From JBBSIN01 sp038232055 (lineage in GTDB: Bacteria > Actinomycetota > Actinomycetes > JADGOV01), in contig JBBSIN010000042.1 of the NCBI GenBank assembly GCA_038232055.1, positions 1-20,687 on the forward strand: a stretch of DNA of 20,687 nucleotides. The letters run 5' to 3'. Numbering within the stretch: the stretch's first letter is position 1; the number at the start of each line of letters is the position of its first letter. The notes under the pieces were generated by a model that worked only from the letters and a program-made list of their open reading frames with translations, did not search any database and had not been told where the DNA came from. A program made the position numbers and the translations under genes. This document shows, one piece after another, positions 7,652 through 15,554 of this stretch.

Positions 7652-7861
7652 TCAGCCTCGCTGCATCCGGGCCGACACCACGACGCCGAGCAGGCCGAGG
7701 GCCACTCCGCAAACGCAGGTCCAGCGCCACGACGTCGGTCCACCCGCAACCCAGACGACGATCAGCGCCACCACCCACAACGCGGTGCCGATCGCGACGA
7801 CCGGCGCCGCGCGTACGTCGAGCGGCACCAGATCCGGGCGCTTCTCCGGCACGCCGAACAC
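7652..7861 (-). CDS. DUF2530 small membrane protein
   Basis: This 69-aa protein has two predicted membrane helices, around VVAIGTALWVVALIVVWV and WTCVCGVALGLLGVVV, joined by GGPTSWR, and ends in a short basic tail. This layout fits DUF2530, a small actinobacterial membrane family of unknown function often found near MFS and DUF3027 genes. It starts at GTG 7861; a second in-frame GTG three codons later is an alternative. It converges with the ATPase gene (19-bp gap) and diverges from guaB3. Confidence 0.78.
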   Translation of the reverse strand: MFGVPEKRPDLVPLDVRAAPVVAIGTALWVVALIVVWVAGGPTSWRWTCVCGVALGLLGVVVSARMQRG

Positions 7862-7882
7862 GTTAGCCCGCCCGGCCCGAGG

Positions 7883-7888
7883 TAGACT
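7883..7888 (+). promoter_or_regulatory. Candidate -10 box upstream of guaB3
   Basis: TAGACT fits the TAnnnT pattern in the gap between the DUF2530 and guaB3 starts. A transcript beginning near 7895 would carry both possible guaB3 start sites. No good -35 is seen. Confidence 0.3.
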
Positions 7889-7959
7889 TCACGCTTTCCA
7901 GGAGATGCCGTGACGACCCGTTCGGGACGTCGCGGCGTCGGCATTCCTGAAGGGGCGCG

Positions 7960-7969
7960 GGAAGGGGAG
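7960..7969 (+). promoter_or_regulatory. Ribosome binding site of guaB3
   Basis: GGAAGGGGAG ends 3 nt before ATG 7973 and is purine-rich enough to be a strong site. A second site, AGGAGA at 7900-7905, lies 4 nt before an in-frame GTG at 7910 that would add 21 residues. The family N-terminus favours ATG 7973. Confidence 0.55.
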
Positions 7970-7972
7970 TCG

Positions 7973-9148
7973 ATGGCTGAGGTCGAGATCGGGATCGGCA
8001 AGAGCGGCCGTCGGGCCTACGGCTTCGACGACATCGCGATCGTGCCCTCGCGGCGTACCCGCGACCCGCAGGACGTGTCGATCGCCTGGGAGATCGACGC
8101 CTACCGGTTCGAGCTGCCGCTATTGGCGAGCGCCATGGACGGCGTGGTCTCGCCGCGCAGCGCCATCGAGATCGGGCGACTCGGCGGCCTCGGCGTGCTC
8201 AACCTCGAGGGGCTTTGGACGCGGTACGACGACCCTGCGCCGATCCTCGAGGAGATCGCCGGGCTCGACGACACGACGGCCACCAAGCGGATGCAAGAGC
8301 TGTACCAGGAGCCGATCAAAGACGAGCTGATCGGCCGCCGAATCTCGGAGGTCAAGGCCGCCGGCGTCGCCACGGCCGCCAGCCTGACGCCGCAGAAGAC
8401 CGAGCGCTACCACAAGGCAGTGCTCGAGGCCGGCGTCGACATCTTCGTCATCCAGGGCACGGTCGTCTCAGCCGAGCATGTGTCCTCGAAGAGTGAGCCG
8501 CTCAACCTCAAGAAGTTCATCGCCGAGCTAGACGTGCCGGTGATCGTCGGCGGGTGCGCCTCGTTCTCCACCGCGCTGCACCTCATGCGCACCGGAGCGG
8601 CCGGCCTGCTGGTCGGCGTCGGTCCGGGGCAGGCGTGTACGACGCGCGGCGTGCTTGGGGTCGGCGTACCGATGGCCACCGCGATCGCCGACGCGGCCGG
8701 CGCCCGCGCGCGCTACCTCGACGAGTCGGGTGGCCGTTACGTCCACATCGTGGCCGACGGCGGCATGCGCACCGGCGGCGACATCGCCAAGGCGATCGCC
8801 TGCGGTGCCGACGCGGTGATGATCGGCTCGCCGCTCGCCCGCGCGATCGAGGCACCGGGTCGCGGCTACCACTGGGGCATGGCGACGTTCCACCCCGACC
8901 TGCCCCGTGGCACCCGGGTCAAGACCTCGACGCTCGGCACGCTCAAGGAGATCCTGACCGGGCCGGCGCCGATCAACGACGGCACGATGAACCTCTTCGG
9001 CGGGCTGCGCACCTCGATGGCGACCACCGGCTACGCCAACCTCAAGGAGTTCCAGCGGGCCGAGGTCATGATCGCCCCGTCGCTGCAGACGGAGGGCAAG
9101 TCCTACCAGCGCAGCCAGAGTGTCGGAATGGGCACCGGGCGCGGCTGA
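7973..9148 (+). CDS. guaB3: GuaB3-type IMP dehydrogenase family protein
   Basis: This 391-aa TIM-barrel protein belongs to the IMP dehydrogenase / GMP reductase family. It opens with EIGIGKSGRRAYGFDDIAI, typical of GuaB3. The catalytic-loop motif is GPGQACTTRG with Cys222 as presumed nucleophile. The nucleotide-phosphate motif is ADGGMRTGGDIAKAIACGAD, followed by GSPLARA. There is no CBS (Bateman) insertion, unlike classical GuaB/GuaB2 (~500 aa), which separates the two types. A cyanobacterial GuaB3 has been shown to act as an IMP dehydrogenase; the same reaction (IMP + NAD to XMP + NADH) is inferred here. guaA, the next enzyme of the pathway, lies 4.8 kb downstream; they are often closer in Actinobacteria. 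No guaB2 is in the window. Confidence 0.92.
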   Translation: MAEVEIGIGKSGRRAYGFDDIAIVPSRRTRDPQDVSIAWEIDAYRFELPLLASAMDGVVSPRSAIEIGRLGGLGVLNLEGLWTRYDDPAPILEEIAGLDDTTATKRMQELYQEPIKDELIGRRISEVKAAGVATAASLTPQKTERYHKAVLEAGVDIFVIQGTVVSAEHVSSKSEPLNLKKFIAELDVPVIVGGCASFSTALHLMRTGAAGLLVGVGPGQACTTRGVLGVGVPMATAIADAAGARARYLDESGGRYVHIVADGGMRTGGDIAKAIACGADAVMIGSPLARAIEAPGRGYHWGMATFHPDLPRGTRVKTSTLGTLKEILTGPAPINDGTMNLFGGLRTSMATTGYANLKEFQRAEVMIAPSLQTEGKSYQRSQSVGMGTGRG

Positions 9149-9174
9149 CGGGCGACTAGGGCACAATTTCCCGC

Positions 9175-9462
9175 ATGGCCAACGCGGTACACGGATCGTC
9201 GGTGGGACGCGGCGGTTTCCGGCGTGACCGGATCTGGCTGGCGGCGATGGCCGCAGCCGGCATCGGTGGCGTCTCCGCCGTGTTGGCGTTCTGGCGGTCC
9301 GCCCATGCGGTGGAGACGGTGCTCGGGGGGCTCGCGCTGATCCTCGGCGCCTACGCGCAGATGCAGGCCAGCCACATCAACCAGCGCTGGCTGTCTATCT
9401 GTGGAGCCATCGCCGGCGGCTTCGGGCTGGCGATGGGCATCGCGTACGGCGGCTTCCCGTAG
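9175..9462 (+). CDS. Small membrane protein of unknown function
   Basis: This 95-aa protein follows guaB3 by 26 bp on the same strand. A basic N-terminus (GRGGFRRDR) precedes about three hydrophobic stretches: WLAAMAAAGIGGVSAVLAFW, VLGGLALILGAYAQM and ICGAIAGGFGLAMGIAYGG. No family is recognised. ACAAT just upstream could be part of a -10 box, 7 nt before the ATG, so it may have its own leaderless transcript as well as read-through from guaB3. It converges with the DUF427 gene (21-bp gap). Confidence 0.65.
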   Translation: MANAVHGSSVGRGGFRRDRIWLAAMAAAGIGGVSAVLAFWRSAHAVETVLGGLALILGAYAQMQASHINQRWLSICGAIAGGFGLAMGIAYGGFP

Positions 9463-9483
9463 GCCCGTGAGCCCTGACGGAGG

Positions 9484-9765
9484 TCAGTCGGTGACGACCA
9501 CGCCGCGCCAGAAGGCGATGCGATCCTTGATCTCGGCCGCCGCGTCTTTCGGCTGCGGGTAGAACCAGGCCGCGTCCTTGTTGACGTCGTCTCCGAGCTT
9601 CACCGAGCGATAGCTCGCCGTGCCCTTCCACGGACACACCGTGGAGGTCTCACTGGCGAGCAGTTCAGCGGTCACGCTGTCCCGCGGGAAGTAGTGATTG
9701 CCCTCGACGACGACGGTGTCGTCGGACTCGGCGATAACGGTGCCGTTCCAGGTAGCGGTAGCCAT
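9484..9765 (-). CDS. DUF427 domain protein
   Basis: This 93-aa protein matches DUF427 (PF04248) along its whole length. Visible family signatures are WNGTVIAES, VVVEGNHYFPRDSV, the motif STVCPWKGTASY, AAWFYPQPK and RIAFWRGV. DUF427 proteins are small soluble beta-rich proteins with no firmly established general function. The gene starts at ATG 9765. It is 64 bp upstream of, and apparently in a separate frame unit from, the secreted propeller gene, whose stop faces it on the same strand. Confidence 0.9.
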   Translation of the reverse strand: MATATWNGTVIAESDDTVVVEGNHYFPRDSVTAELLASETSTVCPWKGTASYRSVKLGDDVNKDAAWFYPQPKDAAAEIKDRIAFWRGVVVTD

Positions 9766-9829
9766 GACAGGGCAACGCCCGTGTCGGGTCCGGTTGTTCC
9801 GGCCACCGACTGACGGTCGTCCGGTCCGG

Positions 9830-11185
9830 TCAGCCGGTGATCGAGTAGGCCGACGGACCGCCGTTCTGGCGGGCGAATCCGACGCCCGTCTTCGGGTTGC
9901 CGCCGGGCCGGTTATTGTCCGACCACACGACCTCGAGCATCCCGGCCGGGTCGACCGCGACCTTGAAGAAGTCGAGCAGCGACCGGTCCGGCGACGAACC
10001 GGGCAGCACGCCGCAGAAGATGCCCAGCGTGCAGATGCCGCCGATGTGGACGTAGTGGCTGCTCGCCGTACCTCGGACGACGTGCGGACTGCCGCCGAGC
10101 AGGCCGCGCACCTGCGCGGTCTGGACGACCCACTTGGCGGTGCTCGAGTCCTTGTCGGCCGCCTCGGTGCGATACCAGGCGAGCGCCGCCACGCCGGGCG
10201 CGCCGCCGGCCACCCAGCCGAACAGCGCGTTGCCCTGCGGTGGGTCCACCCGGTACTGCTTGGTCCAGGTGTTGCCGTGGGTACGCGAGCCCTGCAGGTA
10301 GACGTGCAGCGGCTCGCCCTTGTGGATGGAGCCCGAGTACGTCACCCAGACGTTGCCGCCGCGGTCGACCGCGCTGGCCATCCAGAAGTTGCCGTAGTTG
10401 GCGTCGTCGGCGCCGGGGTTGACGGTCACGTCGCGCCAGGTGTCGCCGAAGTCGTTGCTGATACCGATCTTGATCGTGCTGATCGGCGGCACCCCGTTGG
10501 TCGTGTCGGTCGTGGACAGTCGGGTCACGCCGAAGACGACGTAGACGTTGCCCCGGCCGTCGGTGGAGATCTGGCCGATCGAAGAGCCGTTGTGCGCGCT
10601 CTCCGCCCCGGTCAGTGGCTGGGTGTAGATGGTGTGCGGCGGGCTGAACGTCTTGCCCCGGTCGTGTGACGTGGCAACCAGCATGGTGCCGGTGGCGAGT
10701 TCGTGCCAGGCCAGATAGACGTTCTCACCGTGCGGTCCGTCGACCGCCAGCCACTCCCGGTCGGCAGAGAACGCCACGAAGGTCTGCTGGGGGAACGTCT
10801 TGCCGCCATCGGTCGACCGCGACACCTCGATGCCGTCGATCGCGAGGTCGCCGATGAAGATCGTGCCGTCGGCCGCAACGGCGACGTCGGAGTCGGAGCC
10901 CGATGTCTGCGACTGCGGCGAACCCGCCGGCGGGCGCACGGTCGGCAGTTTCTGCCAGGTACGACCCTGCGTCGTGCTCTTGGCGAGTACGGCGCCACCG
11001 TCGCCCGGTGTGGTGACGTAGACCGCGCCGGCACGGCCGATCGAGAGTCCTGGTTCGCCGTAGCTGCTCTGGTAGGCGTACGTGTTGGCGCCGTAGGTCA
11101 GCCGCGGAGTGCTCGCGGCAGCCGGCGCGGCAAGCGCGGCCAGCGCGAGGGGAAGCGGAAGGGCCAGCCGAAGCAGTCGTCGCAT
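9830..11185 (-). CDS. Secreted beta-propeller protein with sialidase-type Asp boxes
   Basis: This 451-aa protein begins with a signal peptide (MRRLLRLALPLPLALAALAA, likely cleaved after PAAAS). At least four BNR/Asp-box-like motifs follow, each preceded by a beta-strand pattern: STTQGRTW near residue 70, STDGGKTF near 124, SHDRGKTF near 172 and SNDFGDTW near 235; TRTHGNTW-type sequence near 300 is degenerate. This predicts a 6-7 bladed sialidase-like propeller. The catalytic Arg triad and Tyr of true sialidases cannot be identified by eye, so enzymatic activity is not claimed. A late insert (GGICTLGIFCGVLPG) could form a disulfide. It diverges from another secreted propeller gene across 160 bp, suggesting related extracellular roles. 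Confidence 0.78.
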   Translation of the reverse strand: MRRLLRLALPLPLALAALAAPAAASTPRLTYGANTYAYQSSYGEPGLSIGRAGAVYVTTPGDGGAVLAKSTTQGRTWQKLPTVRPPAGSPQSQTSGSDSDVAVAADGTIFIGDLAIDGIEVSRSTDGGKTFPQQTFVAFSADREWLAVDGPHGENVYLAWHELATGTMLVATSHDRGKTFSPPHTIYTQPLTGAESAHNGSSIGQISTDGRGNVYVVFGVTRLSTTDTTNGVPPISTIKIGISNDFGDTWRDVTVNPGADDANYGNFWMASAVDRGGNVWVTYSGSIHKGEPLHVYLQGSRTHGNTWTKQYRVDPPQGNALFGWVAGGAPGVAALAWYRTEAADKDSSTAKWVVQTAQVRGLLGGSPHVVRGTASSHYVHIGGICTLGIFCGVLPGSSPDRSLLDFFKVAVDPAGMLEVVWSDNNRPGGNPKTGVGFARQNGGPSAYSITG

Positions 11186-11268
11186 GCCTAGAGATTGTTA
11201 ACCCATCCGCCACATCCTGCCAGCGCGGTGCTGAGCCGCTCGGCGCAACTTCCGACGTAGCCCTTCGT

Positions 11269-11297
11269 TTGTGGCATCTGGTCACGCACAGTTATGG
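11269..11297 (+). promoter_or_regulatory. Weak candidate promoter of the malectin/propeller gene
   Basis: TTGTGG (11269-11274) and TTATGG (11292-11297) are separated by 17 bp. A start near 11304 would exclude the ATG at 11301 and fit the GTG at 11346. Box similarity is low, so this is tentative. Confidence 0.22.
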
Positions 11298-11331
11298 CTC
11301 ATGGCGCGCCGTAAAGGTCGGCGCCCGGAAC

Positions 11332-11338
11332 AGAGGGG
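11332..11338 (+). promoter_or_regulatory. Ribosome binding site deciding the GTG start
   Basis: AGAGGGG lies 7 nt before GTG 11346. Starting here puts the signal peptide at the very N-terminus (MLRSRVLPVLLASLLAALA), whereas ATG 11301 would add 15 basic residues before it. Confidence 0.65.
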
Positions 11339-11345
11339 TCCGTGC

Positions 11346-13811
11346 GTGTTGCGTTCTCGGGTGCTTCCCGTCCTCCTGGCGTCGCTGCTCGCGGCGCTCG
11401 CGATTCCCGCTGGGGCGGGTGCGCAGGTGATCAGCTACCCCCAGCCCACCCTGGTCAGTGCCGTGCCGGCGAAGGCGACGCCCAATGTGCTCGACGGAGC
11501 GGTGCGGGCGATCGTGCAAGTGGGTAACACGATCATCGCCGGCGGGAACTTCGCCCAGGTGCAGTCCTACGGCAGCACCTCGACCCTGCCGCGTACCAAT
11601 TTCTTCGCCTTCGACGCGAAGACCGGCGCCGTCGACCCGGCGCTGGCGCCGGCGATCAACGGGGAAGTGGACGCGGTTGCGGTGGCTGCCGACGGACAGT
11701 CCATCTACGTCGGCGGGCAGTTCGACACCGTCAACGGCGCCCCCGCCAAGAGCATCGCCCAAATCAAGATCTCGGATGGGACGCTCGTCCCGGGCTTCGC
11801 GCCGCCGCGGCCGAACGGCATCGTCTACGACCTCGCACTCAGTCACGGCCGGCTGTTCGTCGCCGGCCGCTTCACCACGATCGGGGCCACCACCCGGCCG
11901 GGTCTCGTCTCGTTGGACCCGACCACCGGTGCCCTGAACGCGTTCCAGTCGCTCGAGTTCGGCGGCGTGCTGCGCGGTGGAAACCTGAGCGTCCTCAAGA
12001 TCGCGGTCACCCCGGACGCCAACCGACTGGTCGCGATCGGCAACTTCTCCACGGTGGGCGGGCTGTCGCGGGTGCAGGTCGTCATGCTCGACCTCTCCGG
12101 CTCGACGGTCGGCGTCTCCGACTGGGCCACCCACTCCTACGAGCCGGACTGCGCCAAGGTCTTCGACACCTACGTCCGCGACGTCGACATCTCGCCCGAC
12201 GGCTCGTACTTCGTCATCGGCTCGACCGGCGCGTACCGGGCCAACACGCTGTGCGACTCGACGGCGCGCTGGGAAGTCGACTCGAGCGGTACGGACGTGC
12301 GGCCCACCTGGATCGGCTACACCGGCGGCGACTCGACGTACGCCGTGACGATCACGGGTGCTGCCGTCTACGTCGGTGGGCACATGCGCTGGCAGAACAA
12401 CCCCTTCGCCGCCGACAAGGCCGGCCCGGGCGCGGTTCCCCGCCAGGGCATCGCCGCCCTCGACCCGCTGAACGGGCTGCCACTGTCCTGGAACCCGGGC
12501 CGGACCCGCGGGGTCGGCGTGTTCGACATGCTGGCGACGTCGACCGGGCTGTGGGTCGGCAGCAACACGGACCGGATCGCCAACCGTTACCACGGGCGCA
12601 TCGCCTTTATGCCGCTCGCGGGCGGTCGGGCCATCCCGGCGACCGGCACGGGGACGCTGCCCGGCTCGGTCTACACAGCGGGTCCGGCGGTCGACACATC
12701 CGGCAGCAACGTGCTCTACCGGGTCAACGCGGCCGGGCCACGCCTGCTCGCGACGGACGACGGGCCGGACTGGGCGCGCGACACCGTGTCCGCGCCGAGC
12801 AGCTTGCACAACACCGGCAGCAGCACGGCGACGTACACGGCAGTCGGCGCTGTCAACGCCACCGTACCGGCGAGTACGCCACCGGCCGTCTTCGCCAGCG
12901 AGCGCTGGGACGCCGGCTCGCAGCCGGAGATGTCGTGGAAGTTTGCGGTACGCGCGGGGACGCACGTCGCCGTACGCCTCTACTTCGCGAACCGCTGCAG
13001 CTGCACGAGCACCGCGGGTAAGCGGGTGTTCTCGGTCAAGCTCGACGGCGCGACCGTGCTGAACCGCTACGACATCGTCGCGGACACCGGTCACAACGTC
13101 GGGACGATGAAGTCCATGTCCGTCACCAGTGACGGCAGCGTCGACATCGACTTCGTGCACGGAGCCGACAACCCGCTGGTCAACGCGATCGAGATCGTCA
13201 ACTCCGACGCGACGTCGGCGGCGCCCAGCGGCGCGGACACCGTGAGCAGCCGGACGTTTGACGGTGCAGCTGCTGCCGCTCCCTCCGTCGTGGACGGCGG
13301 CGGTGCCTCCTGGAGTCGGGCACGGGGCGCGATGATGATCAACGGCAACCTCTACACCGGGTGGTCCGACGGCAACCTCTACCTGCGGAGCTACAACGGG
13401 ACGACGTTCGGACCGGCGCAGGCGCTGAACCTCTACGGCCTCACCGACTTCTCCAACGAGATCCGCAACATGACGGGCATGTTCTTCGATCATGGCCGGC
13501 TCTACTACACGCTGGCCGACGACGCCGCGCTTTACTACCGGTACTTCTCGCCGGAGAGCGGGATCGTCGGGGCCCAGCTGTTCGTCGCCACCGGCAACGT
13601 CGCCGGCCTGGCCTGGGACCACGTCGCCGGGATGTTCCTTGTCGGCGGCCAGCTCTACTACGGCTCCGACGACGGCAACCTCCGCATGGCGGGCTTCGGC
13701 GGCGGGGTCGTCACGGGCGCCCCGACGGGCCCGCTGTCCGGTCCCGCGACGAACGATGGGAACGACTGGCGGGCGCGCGCGACGTTCCTCTACGCACCGG
13801 CCGCTCCCTGA
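11346..13811 (+). CDS. Large secreted protein: beta-propeller, malectin-like domain, second propeller
   Basis: The 821-aa product starts with a clear signal peptide ending near AIPAGAGAQ. Residues ~30-430 hold repeated blades of the type IYVGGQFDTVNG, LFVAGRFTTIG, LVAIGNFSTVGG and VYVGGHM, as in actinobacterial delta-60-repeat-like propellers. Residues ~455-620 resemble a malectin carbohydrate-binding domain: YRVNAAGP, a WDAGSQPEMSWKF strand, VRLYFANRC, FSVKLDGATVLNRYDI and VNAIEIVNSD. Residues ~657-815 form another propeller-like region rich in aromatic motifs (NLYTGWSDGNLYLRSYNG, YYTLADDAALYYRYF). No sortase signal or C-terminal anchor is seen. A role in binding extracellular or wall glycans is inferred; no catalytic site is visible. 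Confidence 0.82.
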   Translation: MLRSRVLPVLLASLLAALAIPAGAGAQVISYPQPTLVSAVPAKATPNVLDGAVRAIVQVGNTIIAGGNFAQVQSYGSTSTLPRTNFFAFDAKTGAVDPALAPAINGEVDAVAVAADGQSIYVGGQFDTVNGAPAKSIAQIKISDGTLVPGFAPPRPNGIVYDLALSHGRLFVAGRFTTIGATTRPGLVSLDPTTGALNAFQSLEFGGVLRGGNLSVLKIAVTPDANRLVAIGNFSTVGGLSRVQVVMLDLSGSTVGVSDWATHSYEPDCAKVFDTYVRDVDISPDGSYFVIGSTGAYRANTLCDSTARWEVDSSGTDVRPTWIGYTGGDSTYAVTITGAAVYVGGHMRWQNNPFAADKAGPGAVPRQGIAALDPLNGLPLSWNPGRTRGVGVFDMLATSTGLWVGSNTDRIANRYHGRIAFMPLAGGRAIPATGTGTLPGSVYTAGPAVDTSGSNVLYRVNAAGPRLLATDDGPDWARDTVSAPSSLHNTGSSTATYTAVGAVNATVPASTPPAVFASERWDAGSQPEMSWKFAVRAGTHVAVRLYFANRCSCTSTAGKRVFSVKLDGATVLNRYDIVADTGHNVGTMKSMSVTSDGSVDIDFVHGADNPLVNAIEIVNSDATSAAPSGADTVSSRTFDGAAAAAPSVVDGGGASWSRARGAMMINGNLYTGWSDGNLYLRSYNGTTFGPAQALNLYGLTDFSNEIRNMTGMFFDHGRLYYTLADDAALYYRYFSPESGIVGAQLFVATGNVAGLAWDHVAGMFLVGGQLYYGSDDGNLRMAGFGGGVVTGAPTGPLSGPATNDGNDWRARATFLYAPAAP

Positions 13812-13840
13812 CCGGTCTGTAGCACGACAGTTCCTTCACT

Positions 13841-13879
13841 CGCCGGGCCGGCGCCGCAGAACGCGGCGTCGGCCCGGCG
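13841..13879 (+). terminator. 17-bp hairpin between the propeller gene and guaA
   Basis: Arms 13841-13857 (cgccgggccggcgccgc) and 13863-13879 pair over 17 positions with a single G-U wobble around the 5-nt loop agaac. There is no U-run after it, as is common for actinobacterial terminators. It lies 29 bp after the propeller stop and directly in front of the guaA -10 box, so it could also affect guaA expression. Confidence 0.6.
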
Positions 13880-13886
13880 CCGTACC

Positions 13887-13892
13887 TACACT
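13887..13892 (+). promoter_or_regulatory. Candidate -10 box giving leaderless guaA
   Basis: TACACT (TAnnnT) is followed by exactly 7 nt and then ATG 13900. No Shine-Dalgarno sequence precedes the ATG. The spacing equals that seen at the larE-like gene. Confidence 0.45.
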
Positions 13893-13899
13893 CGGGACG

Positions 13900-15468
13900 A
13901 TGACTGGATACGGCAGCGATCCGTCGTTCGATCGCGTGCTCGTCGTCGACTTCGGTGCGCAGTACGCGCAGCTCATCGCCCGGCGGGTGCGGGAATGCCA
14001 CGTCTACTCCGAAATCGTGCCGTGGACGATGCCTCTCGCAGAGCTGCTCGCCAAGCGGCCCAAGGCGATCATTCTCTCCGGCGGGCCGGCGTCGGTGTAC
14101 GCGCCGGACGCGCCCGCGGTGGCGCCGGCGCTTTTCGAGACCGGCGTACCGACGCTCGGCATCTGCTACGGCCACCAGGCCATGGCGGTCGCCCTCGGCG
14201 GCGACGTCGCAGAGACCGGTACCGCGGAGTACGGCGCGACGGCGCTGTCGGTGCTCTCTTCCGGCACCCTCTTTCCCGACCCGCCCGGTACGTCGTCGGT
14301 ATGGATGTCGCACCGCGACGCCGTCCGCGCCGCCCCGGCCGGCTTCGTCGTCACCGCATCGACCGGCGCCACCCCGGTGGCCGCCTTCGAGGACGACGCG
14401 CGACGGCTGTACGGAGTGCAGTTCCACCCCGAGGTCATGCACACCGAGCGCGGGCTCGATCTGCTGAAGCATTTCCTGTACGACGCCGCTGACTGCCGGC
14501 CGACGTGGACGATGGTCAACATCGTCACCGAGTCGGTCGAGGCAATTCGGGGCCAGGTCGGCGGCAAGCGGGTCGTCTGCGGGCTCTCCGGAGGCGTCGA
14601 CTCGGCGGTCGCCGCCGCGCTCGTCCAGCGGGCGGTCGGCGACCAGCTGACCTGCGTCTTCGTCGACCACGGGCTGCTCCGGGCCGGCGAAGCCGAGCAG
14701 GTCGAGCGCGACTTCGTCGCGGCGACCGGCGTACGCCTGCACGTCGTCGACGCGGTGAAGCGCTTCCTGTCGGCGTTGGCCGGTGTCACCGACCCGGAGC
14801 AGAAGCGCAAGGCGATCGGCCGCGAGTTCATCCGGGCGTTCGAGGGCGCGGCCCGGGACATCTCCGCCGACGAGTCGGTCGAGTTCCTCGTCCAGGGCAC
14901 GCTGTATCCCGACGTCGTCGAGTCCGGTGGTGGCGCGGGCACCGCGACCATCAAGTCGCATCACAACGTCGGCGGCCTGCCCGAGGACCTTCGGTTCGCG
15001 CTCGTCGAGCCGCTTCGCCGGCTCTTCAAGGACGAGGTACGCCGCGTCGGAGCGGAGCTTGGCCTCCCCCCGGAGATCGTGTGGCGACAGCCCTTCCCCG
15101 GGCCCGGGCTCGGCATCCGCATCGTCGGGGAGGTGACGCTGGAGCGGCTCACGCAGCTCCGGGCGGCGGACGCGATCGCGCGGGAGGAGCTGACCCGCGC
15201 CGGGCTCGACCGTGACATCTGGCAGTGCCCGGTCGTGCTGCTCGCCGACGTACGGTCCGTCGGGGTGCAGGGCGACGGTCGCACGTACGGGCACCCCGTC
15301 GTGCTGCGCCCGGTGACGTCCGAGGACGCGATGACCGCCGACTGGGCCCGGCTGCCGTACGACGTCCTGGCTCGCATCTCCGGCCGGATCACCAACGAGG
15401 TGCCGGGCGTCAACCGCGTGGTCCTCGACGTGACCAGCAAGCCGCCCGGCACCATCGAGTGGGAGTAA
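13900..15468 (+). CDS. guaA: GMP synthase (glutamine-hydrolysing)
   Basis: This 522-aa enzyme converts XMP, ATP and glutamine to GMP. The N-terminal class I glutamine amidotransferase has Cys89 in GICYGHQAM, and His176 and Glu178 in QFHPEVMH. The ATP-pyrophosphatase domain has the P-loop SGGVDS (230-235), then FVDHGLLR and LVQGTLYPDVVESGG. The dimerisation domain carries PFPGPGLGIRI and the conserved end SKPPGTIEWE. The family's typical length is about 520 aa, so the gene is complete. The start at ATG 13900 gives the expected opening before VLVVDFGAQYAQLIARRV. The stop is followed at once by the mobile island; guaA 3' ends are a known integration hotspot, and its coding end is intact here. 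Confidence 0.97.
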   Translation: MTGYGSDPSFDRVLVVDFGAQYAQLIARRVRECHVYSEIVPWTMPLAELLAKRPKAIILSGGPASVYAPDAPAVAPALFETGVPTLGICYGHQAMAVALGGDVAETGTAEYGATALSVLSSGTLFPDPPGTSSVWMSHRDAVRAAPAGFVVTASTGATPVAAFEDDARRLYGVQFHPEVMHTERGLDLLKHFLYDAADCRPTWTMVNIVTESVEAIRGQVGGKRVVCGLSGGVDSAVAAALVQRAVGDQLTCVFVDHGLLRAGEAEQVERDFVAATGVRLHVVDAVKRFLSALAGVTDPEQKRKAIGREFIRAFEGAARDISADESVEFLVQGTLYPDVVESGGGAGTATIKSHHNVGGLPEDLRFALVEPLRRLFKDEVRRVGAELGLPPEIVWRQPFPGPGLGIRIVGEVTLERLTQLRAADAIAREELTRAGLDRDIWQCPVVLLADVRSVGVQGDGRTYGHPVVLRPVTSEDAMTADWARLPYDVLARISGRITNEVPGVNRVVLDVTSKPPGTIEWE

Positions 15469-15554
15469 GACGGCAACCCTTGACCCGTGGTTTGGCATGA
15501 TCATTTGTCAGTGATGGCCGTCTGGCGCTCCCTACTGAGCACAATCGTAGGACT

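Noticed and set aside
9830..11185. Active sialidase
   Set aside because: Asp boxes are structural only; the Arg triad, Tyr and acid/base Asp of sialidases could not be located by eye.
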